From: Actinernus sp. WN-2022
Taxonomy: Eukaryota > Cnidaria > Anthozoa > Actiniaria > Actinernidae
NCBI GenBank assembly: GCA_030867875.1
Contig: JAOWCC010000237.1
Span: 8,243,713 to 8,307,712, forward strand
Reading direction: 5' to 3'
Length of the DNA: 64,000 bases
In this document: positions 55,801-64,000 of the stretch, piece after piece
Numbering within the stretch: position 1 is the stretch's first letter
Layout of the letters: the number at the start of each line of letters is the position of its first letter
Notes under the pieces: model-generated
Database searches by the model: none
What the model was told of the DNA's origin: nothing
The model's input: the letters and a program-made list of their open reading frames with translations, nothing else
Program-made: the position numbers and the translations under genes

Positions 55801-58725
55801 ACAATTGATGTTAAAACTCTATAGACCCATGTTGTTGGTGTACATTGGGTATTTCTTGTGAGCTTGTATATAATTTGCTAAATGTTAAGGCAATAAAAGT
55901 GCACCCACTGCTGCCCATCCTACCATTAATGGTTGATTGGGAGTACTGGGGTGGTAAATGTCAGCTAGTGATGTTTCTGTTTGTTTGTGGCATGACTGCA
56001 ACCTGTTGAACCAGGGACTGTACTTGTATTGTTGATGACTGGGTGTGGGAGCGTGAGACAGAGGCTTGAGAGTTTGGATGCTTTGGTTGTGTAATGTCTT
56101 TAAAGTTGGAAATGATGGTATCTATATTGTTTTCCCAGCCAGCTGATTTGTAGTATTCCTCTGCATTTTTCTTTGGTGTGGTTGTGGACCCTTCAGCATC
56201 TTCAGCATTTTCACACTGGGAATTAGAGTCATGTGATTCATCATCCAATCCCTTTTTTCCATTTCTAAGAAGGCCTTCATTAAATTTCTGTACTCTATCA
56301 TTAATTATTTCCTTCAAAGGTCCTTTGCAAAGTACACAGCAGTGGCCAGCAGGTAGACATGTTACATGGAAGGTGTGGAAACAAGCAAGTCGGACAAAGT
56401 TGTGAGTTTGGAGAGTGCAGCAGGTAGGTAAATCACAGCAGACATCAGGGTTTGGTTCCAGACCTGTTTTGACCTTGCCCTTGCCCAAATTATTTGATAA
56501 TGGAAGCACTTATTGTCAACAGTTACATCAAATGATGGAAGATGGTATTTTGGGTAACCCTTTGGCTTTCCATTTTGGTAAAATTCAGTCTGAACCTGGT
56601 TAGCTCTATGACTATTTTGGGCGATCTTCTTGAACACCTGGAGAATAAACTCAGCTGACTTACCAGCAATAAGCCAGAAATCAAAATTAGACTTGCCACG
56701 TGCATAGCCAGGTACAAATGCTGCAAGGAAGTTTGCTAAGAACCCACTGCATGCAACTGTTTTTGCAATCTGTTCAATCATAGCCCCATCATCATGACTT
56801 TCTGAGGACTGAGTGCCAAAATTTCTATTTTCTTTTCAACAAACAAATAGAGCCATGAAAGTTTCTTTGCCAATAAGTAGGAAGGAAGTTTTTCTGATAG
56901 TCGCAATCACTAAGGAATGACAACATCGATTTGTCATAGTGTTTCCGTCTCCAAATTATAAAAATGATGGCCAACTGCGACATAACTGACATGTAGAGAT
57001 TCAGAGCTCCTGTACGGAAGATGTGGTACTGGAAGAATACGAGTGGTATAACATCTTCTAAGAGATAGAAGTAGACACAAATTCATGCTCCTTACACAAT
57101 CCAAATCTCTTTATAATTTTTTTCTCACCATAAGCCATCCAAGTAAGGCAAAGGTCACACAAAGGGAGGATTGATATGGCTGAGGCTTTTTTGGTAGGAG
57201 TCCCCCAAACACAAATGAGAAAAAGTCATCAAAAAAGTGTTTATATACAAGGACTGTATCTTCTACAGCATTGAGAGCTACATGAAATTGGCCTTGCTCA
57301 GGGATAAGTGATCTGAATTCCCCAGTGATGTTGTTAGCAATAATGTTTTTTTGGAAAGTACCAACCAGGCCAGTCTGCAGGGAAAGGCAGAAGGTTTTTC
57401 TTCAAGTACTGTCCTAAATCTGGGTACTTTGATGTCATTCTTTTAAGACTTTGCCTGTAATTAGCGACACTTTTAAGGTCTTGCTCGTACTCATCCAGTA
57501 GATTGCATGTTTGAAGGCTCTCCAGATCTTCCCCATCTGGTTGAGAGTATATTCTGACAAATTGAAAACAATGTGTCAGTCTTTTTAAATTTCATTTCAT
57601 ACATTTATTAGTACATTTGAATACCCTTAATAATTACTGGTTTGTTTCCATGTTTTTTTTGGATTAACAAACTCTCACCTCCTGCTCGAGTTTGTAAATC
57701 CGATAAGACATGGCCACTCGTTGTGTATATCTATTACTTATATACTCACCTAAAATTTTGTACACATTTATGAACGTTTCCTGGGTTGATTTTTCTCATT
57801 TGCTCGGGTAGCTGATCCAAGAAGTGATTTCTCATGTCCTGAAGACCTCTTATGATATAGCTATTTACAGCAACACTGTCAGCACCTCCAAGGCACAGCT
57901 TATTTTCCCCTTCAAACACAATGTAAACCTTTCTGTGGGGACTGATGTCTGTTCTTGGTATTGCAGGTATTGCTGGATGCACATCCACCATGGAGGAAGC
58001 CATGTGGGCAATTTTGTTCTTCTCAAGGTCAGTGGGGACTTTTTTTACATGAATGTTATGGTAATCATCTAAGAAATATATCATCAAGCAGTTGCACTGA
58101 AATGAAAATTGTATAAATAACAGGTTTTTAGATTAGACATAATTTCCAAGCCAGCTCTGTTTGAGTTTCTAATTCTTTAGAATTTTTGATATCAACAACA
58201 TAAAGGTAAAGCAGCCTTACATGTATTTAACAATGGTACATGTACAATGTAGCTCTTAACAGTCTGGTGAGACTGAATTAAACTAGAGGTGGATGTGGGA
58301 CCTATGATTTTACATCCTTATCTGAAAAGACATGAAGGTCTAAACAAGATTGTTTCAGTCAAAGAGAGCACCTTTTACTCAGTTATATTTTAATAAAGAC
58401 CCTTGAGTGTTGGTCTGACCAAGGTTTTGGATCCTCGAGTCCCTGCATATCAGACTGGCACTTAACTACTGAGTTAACTGGAGGCTGTGTTTAACCAAAC
58501 AATGCCATACTCTTTTTAGTTTGGTTAAACACTGACTTTCATTAGAATGGCATAGCCAAAGCTGAATCGCACGGTGCATTTGCGAAATCAGACACTGATT
58601 GGCTGAGACGGAGTGGTGATTCAGAGTGGAATCACCACTGTAGACTACGCGCGCTATTTATAACTTAGCAAAATAACAACCAAAGTACTAAATCTTCAAG
58701 TAATTCAGCGGACTATGCGATTCAA

Positions 58726-58843
58726 GGAAAATCACATGCCTGACTCGGTAATTCCTCGTTAAATTGCACTCGAACGACTCGGGCGATATCGGTTTTCTCG
58801 TGCAATTTAACGTGGAATTACCTCGTCAGGCATGTAATTTTCC
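58726..58843. repeat. 118-bp palindrome in an intron
   Basis: GGAAAATCACATGCCTGAC at 58726 mirrors GTCAGGCATGTAATTTTCC at the right end. Arms of about 44 bp include AAATTGCAC/GTGCAATTT. The flanks from 58550 (CTGATTGGCTGAGACG, ACGCGCGC) suggest a larger MITE. Confidence 0.85.
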
Positions 58844-59204
58844 TATAATATACAGACTGTAAATAGTTACTTACAGCAAGAGCTTGCTGTAGTTGTTTTG
58901 CAATGAAGTTACTATGATTTTTTGCCATGTTCTTCTTAAGGTTCTGAATGGTTCTTGGGTTTACTGAATATCCAACAATTTGTCCTGGAGCAAGGCTCTG
59001 CAGGGATGTCCCACTTAATGAAGAACAGAGGCCACTCTTTTTGTAGCTGGCAGGTTTTTTGTGTGATCTGCAAGATAATTAACATGCTGAAATGTACATG
59101 GAATGTAAAATACAGGAATACTCTATTAACAAAAATGAATTTATTAACTTTAATAAGTAATTATTCTCTTTATTTCAGACATACTTAATATTGTCTATAT
59201 AGAG

Positions 59205-59345
59205 AATAATACATGAGTGCGCAGATATATGGAATTTATCTTCGAGTGTTCAGCTCAATATATCACGAGTGAGCGCAGCGAACAAGTGGGATATCAAGTT
59301 GAACAAAAGAAGATATTTCATATCTCCATTTGCCCATGTATTATT
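59205..59345. repeat. Small foldback repeat in an intron
   Basis: AATAATACATG at 59205 mirrors CATGTATTATT ending 59345. The interior has CTCGAGTGTTCAGCTC-like sequence (TTCGAGTGTTCAGCTCAA) and GAGTGAGCGCAGCGAAC. Confidence 0.5.
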
Positions 59346-61132
59346 TTATTCATTTTATAAACAATACTTGGAACTGGGCCCTGTTCATAGCAAGGATAAG
59401 CATGTGACGTGGAAATCAGATACAATATTTCTCAGTGCTGTAAATCCTTGTAAAACACTGTAGTTTATAGAATCAAATAAATTTTATTTTGTTACTACCG
59501 TAGAGAATAGGTAGTATGTCCACAGATCCGGATTTTTTTCAGAGGTGATACATAAAAAATAGCACAGCTCTAGTAGAATAGATGAACTTTGGATAACACT
59601 GATATATATAATTGTGTTTTTTTGTATACAAAACATACCTAAAGTATGACAGAATATGTATTAATGTTCTTTGTTGTTGCAGCAATGCTCTCTCTGCTGA
59701 TACCCGGCTGTCGTCTCTTGAAATTGTTTTCAGTAGAAGCTGGAACAATCCTGGTGCATGTTTCTCACAGAAATCCCTCATGTCAGTGGGTTGATAGAGT
59801 GGTTTATCTGGGTGTTGATCATCATGGTGGAACATGGCAACCTGACACTGACTGACAAGTTCATCATAGGTAGGACCTGGAAAAAAAAAAAGTATTTGTG
59901 ACTGTTCCTGTAAATGTAAATAGCACTTTAAGTCTTATACATTATTATATATAGTATTTCATAGATGTCTGCAAGATTTAAATTCCTTCTCAAAATAACA
60001 ATAAAATATAGACAGTAACTAATGTTATACATTATACACTACCTGAAGCTGAAGAAAGTTGCTTTTGTAGTAATTCGATTATGGTTTCACTCTCTTTCAG
60101 GGCTTCTTCCAGTTCTTGGATACCGGTAGTGTTCTTCATGTCAAACACATGTACCAAGTTGTTCCATTTTGCATTTCCCTGACAATTAAGATGCAAGGAA
60201 TATTATTAGTAAATTGATGCAAGACATTACCGTAAATGGCTGTAAGATTGTTACTGGGAGGACTAAGATGAGATGCTTGCATTTTTATACTTTTAAAAGT
60301 ATATTTTACCTTCTCCTACGATGTGGTTTTTGGTTCTTCACATTTTCCAGTTCCCTATATCTGTGAGACCTGAAATAAAATAAAAGTAAAAATATATAAA
60401 AAATGATTAACAACAACAGAAAGTCCCATATGTGGAACATTGGTTGCAAGAACTGTTTATCTAGTTTCAATATAAAATAACATTGTTGAAAACATGGAAG
60501 GAATGATATTACTGTCATAAAAAAATATTGCTATAGTAAGTCTACATGTACATGTAGTAACTCACGTAGTGTCTTTGCTTGGGAGGAACATAGTCTGGTT
60601 CTTTTGAGAATGCAGTGTCAGCTCGGCGAGCACAACTCTTGCACCACCAGAGCCCTGGGGTAAAATACTTTTTAACAGACCCAATACGACTGAACATGTC
60701 AAACAAGCGCTTGGGAATGGGAAATGGATACATTTCCTTGGAGTGGTCGTCGAGCGGACAGGCGCATTTTCGCCCTTGACCTCTTTTCGCTTGCATCCAG
60801 TGCTTAGAACAGGCGCGTGAACCCTCGGGCATTCCAGCAAGCTGAGTCATTTTAGACGTCAGACGCTTTAGACTACCGCTGCACTGCCTTCCACTTCTGG
60901 TCTTGCTTCCAAAGCAGCACAATCTGGAACCACCTCCCACCACTTCGTGTACTACGAGCCGTATGTTCCGGGTCATTTTTGAAACTTGGAACAAATAAAG
61001 AAGTCTAGGGCACATACGGTATGTGTTGATAAAATTAATAAACGATAAACTTTCGAAAATCAAAACCTTAACACAATTTCAGTTTTCTTGTTTTGCAACA
61101 AAACGCGACTCGGACTTCAAATTTTAAAATTA

Positions 61133-61145
61133 GCCGCCATTTTCC
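61133..61145 (-). promoter_or_regulatory. YY1-like element upstream of the multi-exon gene
   Basis: GCCGCCATTTTCC on the plus strand reads as AAAATGGCGGC in the gene's direction, about 160 bp before its ATG. Such sites often lie at TATA-less start sites. The GC-rich stretch 61180-61250 is next to it. Confidence 0.3.
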
Positions 61146-61612
61146 TTCGAGTTGCTATAGTTGCATATTGTCATCCCCAGCCTTCGGCCGCGTGCTGTGA
61201 GCATGCCCAGACGTTATTCAGCGCTGTCGTCTAGCCCTGGTCTAGAGCGGTGAGATATCCATTTTGAAATCGACTTCCATCTGTGTTCTTTTTGAACTCA
61301 TCATAGCCTCCTTGGTCATTTATGGATATGAAAGATGTCCTTAAACTAGAGGTTGTCTATAGAAAGTAAAATGCTGCGAGGCCCTATATGTGAATGTCAC
61401 TGGAGCTTAGCTATGTGCTAAATGAATGTTTAAGGCTAGTGGTATGCTAGGTTTATGGATTCTGAGCGTAGGAAGGAGTTGCGTGAAATAGGACAGGATG
61501 GGTACGAATGCCACTGTTGCAACTCTTACTTTTGTAATAGCTGTTTGAATGGGACAGTGTAGAACAACTACTGCTGTGTGTTACAAATAGTAACGACAGA
61601 AACAGAGACGTG

Positions 61613-61666
61613 TTTTTTTCTGGGTCTTTTTTCTGGGTCTTTTTTCTGGGTCTTTTTTCTGGGTCT
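61613..61666 (+). repeat. Tandem repeat, four units of TTTTTTCTGGGTC
   Basis: Unit length is 13 bp and the copies are virtually perfect. It lies in noncoding sequence upstream of the multi-exon gene. Confidence 0.95.
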
Positions 61667-61779
61667 GCACCTGAAAATCTTACACTGATTGATGGCTTTC
61701 CAACGGCAATTAACAATAGCAATTCTAACAGCAAATAACAATAATAATTTTATTATAGCAGTAACAATATGGTTATAAG

Positions 61780-61892
61780 CCCGGTTGTTCGAAGCCCGAT
61801 TATCTTAATCCAGGGTTAATGACCATGGGAACTAATTGGTTTTGTTGAGAGTTAACCCGGGGTTAGCGCTAATTGCATTTTCAACAACCGAT
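61780..61892. repeat. Short MITE-like inverted repeat
   Basis: CCCGGTTGTTCG at the left mirrors CAACAACCGATC at the right. Internal GTTAACCCGGGGTTAGCGC and ATCCAGGGTTAATGACC blocks are typical of small foldback elements. Confidence 0.4.
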
Positions 61893-63067
61893 CCCAGTTT
61901 TATTATAAACAGTAACATTAACAGTAACGTATACCAATTATAACAGTGATAATAGTCTTTGTTTAGCAGAAGTGCTACAGAAATGGTTAGAACAATAAAT
62001 ATATGTATTAAATGTTAGTCTTCCCTCAGTCATTTTGTGTTTGTCGAGTTGGTTTGAGAATCCAATCAAACCATAGTCAGGACAATGCAGTGTTAATAAA
62101 TTAAACTTGCCCAAAGCCTCGAAGGACCACAAATAATAGTGGACATAAAACCTCCAGATTCTGTTCCCAAAAATATACGACTTCGGAGTGGAAAAATATA
62201 ACCACTTTACTATAGAAATATGCAAAACTATCCCTATCTCAAAATTTCATCGCACTTTAAAATATAGCAATTAAGCAACCCCATCATCCCCAAGATAAAA
62301 TTGTCATCATACATAAGTGACTTTCCTGGGATATGGGCTATTTAAAGTACAACAAATTAGAAGTTAGAGAAGAAAACAATACTTGCTTCATACAAACAAA
62401 AGACATGGGCAAGAAGTATATACAAAATTATATTAAACAATAACCTTTTGAGGGCATGGTATACATGCTAATAAGTAATATATTAACTGGGTATTTAATT
62501 ACTGATAATAGTGGTGTGGCAGAGGGCTGTTAACAGGTCACAGGTCATGTGATAGGCCAATGCTATTATTAATGTTGGAAGTGTCTTTGAAGATAGTTGT
62601 GCAGCATTAAAATGCAAATCATTTATGCACATATATTTACATGTAATGCTTCGCTTATTAATAACCATCAATATCACTTGTGTCGTTTTCATTTTAGAGT
62701 GCAATTTTGTGATTTTCGTGCTTTGACTGCCAACCTTTTTTATGTGGGAGACCTGTTCGCATTCATTTATTACATTTATAAGCTCCATTATCTGCTATAA
62801 GTTTGATTGCTGGAATTTTGTTTGGGTCCAGGTAACCATTTCCAATATTATTGTACAACACATGTTTTGACTCTTTTCCATAATGCACACACTATTGTCG
62901 AGTTTATATATTAGACATAGATTATGTATGTTGTGCTTTGCTTCAATCAAACGTCAAATGTCCCCAAAGTTAAAATGCAATTAGATACATGTCCCACTTG
63001 GTTTGATTTCTAGACTGAACAATGCATGCCTGTGATAGTGATCAATACAGCTATTCGGTAAAACTAT
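61893..63067. other. No gene supported
   Basis: AT-rich sequence, possibly intron of the HECT gene that lies to the right. I looked for a HECT C-terminal exon here on the minus strand and did not find one. Confidence 0.35.
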
Positions 63068-63478
63068 TCAGTATAAATAAGAGTTACCTTGGCAAGATGA
63101 TGGAACATCAACAAATTCTAGAAACCACGCCCATGCTTGGTTTTCAGCAATATCATCTGTTTCCCTCATTCCTTCTTTGAGTTTGGTCTTCAAAAATTCT
63201 GTGTCTATCACAACTTGCTCCAGTGTGGGGAAGATCACACTTGATATGCTAGGATACTCTTTAAGGAAATCTCCTAGCTCCAGACAATTCAAGCCTTGGA
63301 AGAAAGTGTCAAGAGGTAGGGTTCTTATTACAAGTACTTCTGCCACTAGAAGATGATTGATCGCTTTCTCTTTGTTACCCTCTGTTATGGAAACATCAGT
63401 TAATCCATGCCGTACCATCAAATCCTCTATCTTGTCTCTTTCATTACCATTAAGGCCTGCAACATCTTTGTTCATCAC
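63068..63478 (-). CDS. HECT-gene exon (partial gene)
   Basis: This minus frame, flanked by probable splice sites (donor CCAAG|GTAACT near 63087), reads LNGNERDKIEDLMVRHGLTD, then EKAINHLLVAEVLVIRTLPL, DTFFQGLNCLELGDFLKEYP and NQAWAWFLEFVD. I recall this order (helical repeat, F..GL..L.L..., then A..WF..Y/F) upstream of the final catalytic exon in cnidarian HECT-type proteins. No stop or frameshift lies within. The previous exons should be beyond the right edge of the window; the final exon was not found. Role as ubiquitin ligase is inferred. Confidence 0.5.
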   Translation of the reverse strand: MMNKDVAGLNGNERDKIEDLMVRHGLTDVSITEGNKEKAINHLLVAEVLVIRTLPLDTFFQGLNCLELGDFLKEYPSISSVIFPTLEQVVIDTEFLKTKLKEGMRETDDIAENQAWAWFLEFVDVPSSCQGNSYLY

Positions 63479-63769
63479 CTAAATAGAATTAAATTAAACA
63501 TTTTGTAGTTACTTGGCCATTGATAAATGTTATAAAAAGAAAATACAAGACATGCAATGTTAACATTTCTGGCATTTTTGAAAATCTAATTTGCTTACAG
63601 TTTAAGAAAAGAGGTCTGTATATTATAATTACCTTCTAACCAGTTGACATATTTTTTTCTCTTGTAGGATTTATATTTATATTTTTTCATATTTTGCTTT
63701 CGCTTTCAAACTTTTTAGAGTGATCTTTGTATTTTCTTAATTTCAATCCTAATTTTGTTAGGGCCCCGT
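63479..63769. other. No gene supported
   Basis: AT-rich intron-like sequence. Confidence 0.35.
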
Positions 63770-64000
63770 GTGGCATTCGTCCTTGCCCTTGTTTCTAAGA
63801 GATCAGGTCGAGGCTATTCAACGCCACGCTGTTAGGATAATGCTCCCTTACCTATCGTATGTTGACTAAAAAAACTCGATCTACCCATTCTTTTCGACAG
63901 AAGGGATTCATTGTGTAAGTCTTTTTACGAGAGCAATTTGGACACTACAAGTAGGTTTAACAAGTTGTTGAACACCAGTACAATTTCAGAAACGCCCGCA
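63770..64000 (+). pseudogene. Non-LTR RT C-terminal fragment at window edge
   Basis: The plus strand reads EAIQRHAVRIMLPYLSYVD in one frame. Another gives LDLPILFDRRDSLCKSFYES and FNKLLNTSTISETPA. The pattern (IQ.RA.RI.....Y, then L.RRD.LC..F) is the region after RT in several non-LTR clades. One frame change lies near 63868. It runs off the window. Confidence 0.6.

Larger units (their letters stand above)
55961..60976 (-). pseudogene. Multi-exon gene of unassigned transposon-like family, RING-like end
   Basis: Exons on the minus strand, phase-consistent: 60976-60566, 60178-60043, 59876-59639, 59067-58875, 58096-57750, 57553-57129, 57057-55961. The first is Cys-rich (RLCCFGSKTRSGRQCSGSLK, RACSKHW, WWCKSC); the second is a coiled coil (IQELEEALKESETIIELLQK). 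The fifth has MIYFLDDYHNIHVKKVPTD. The sixth has PFPADWPGWYF and, after a break at a T7 run (57346-57352), SLIPEQGQFHVALNAVEDTV. The last has IIWRRKHYDKSMLSFLSDCD and ends with a RING-like cluster (VCCDLPTCC, LACFHTFHVTCLPAGHCCVL) after frame changes near 56830 and 56508. I recall this layout from repeated cnidarian proteins of unknown function but cannot name the family. The function, possibly transposase, is inference. Confidence 0.6.

Noticed and set aside
60310..60369. Possible exon reading SHRYRELENVKNQKPHRRRR between acceptor and donor
   Set aside because: Its phase does not fit either neighbour, whereas exons 60976-60566 and 60178-60043 join perfectly without it.
61453..61734. Open frame with repeated KKDPEK
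   Set aside because: It is the translation of the 13-bp tandem repeat at 61613-61666.
1..64000. tRNA, rRNA or other structured RNA genes
   Set aside because: No cloverleaf with conserved A/B boxes or rRNA core sequence was recognised, though a covariance search was not possible.

Overview
This window is eukaryotic: genes have GT-AG introns, there are no operons, the DNA is AT-rich, and it is packed with eukaryotic transposable elements (ISL2EU, Helitron, Crypton, DIRS, Ty3/gypsy, BEL/Pao, L2/CR1-like non-LTR elements, many foldback MITEs). The mixture of families, the many HECT and integrase-core fragments and the frequent palindrome TACATGTA recall an anthozoan cnidarian, probably a stony coral. 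That assignment rests on memory of family content and is not proved by the sequence. I see no single-copy host housekeeping gene; nearly everything recognisable is mobile DNA, intact or decayed.

Layout. (1) 764-7072 is an almost intact ISL2EU-type DNA transposon with 102-bp terminal inverted repeats (TIRs), an intact two-exon THAP-DDE transposase (+) and a convergent four-exon SAP-SWIM-YqaJ nuclease (-). Both reading frames start inside the TIRs. (2) 8.2-11.3 kb holds fragments of a HECT ubiquitin ligase-like gene on the minus strand, interrupted by a decayed gag-like gene that itself carries a MITE. (3) 12.9-13.8 kb is a decayed THAP gene. (4) 15.2-22.6 kb combines broken gypsy pol, a second retroelement gag and a recent 1.33-kb duplication whose copies enclose an inverted copy of a 0.71-kb block from further left. 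(5) 23-26.7 kb has an integrase-core fragment, a RING-finger fragment and non-LTR remains. (6) 27-30.6 kb is a DIRS-type retrotransposon (-). (7) 31.1-32.8 kb is a Crypton tyrosine recombinase (-) with frameshifts and a nonsense codon. (8) 33-37.2 kb contains non-LTR, papain-like protease, BEL/Pao and HECT fragments.

(9) 37707-44753 is the most interesting object: a 7.05-kb TIR-bounded element with a 7-bp direct repeat at each end, a HECT ligase gene reading inward from the left and an integrase-core transposase reading inward from the right. (10) 45.7-54 kb is a Helitron (-) split by two later insertions: 47195-49810, whose 4-bp target duplication can be read in the interrupted codons, and 50700-52277, a long-TIR foldback. 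(11) 54-55.1 kb is a non-LTR ORF1/ORF2 remnant. (12) 55.4-61 kb carries protease-like coding sequence and a seven-or-more-exon gene of an unassigned transposon-like family. (13) 63-64 kb has another HECT exon and a non-LTR end.

Two elements share a design: two convergent genes, each driven from and starting in or beside a TIR, so that both are likely expressed from near-identical promoters. HECT fragments recur at four loci, with a possible fifth, which suggests the ligase travels with mobile DNA here. Several frames break at homopolymer runs, so some apparent pseudogenes may reflect assembly error.
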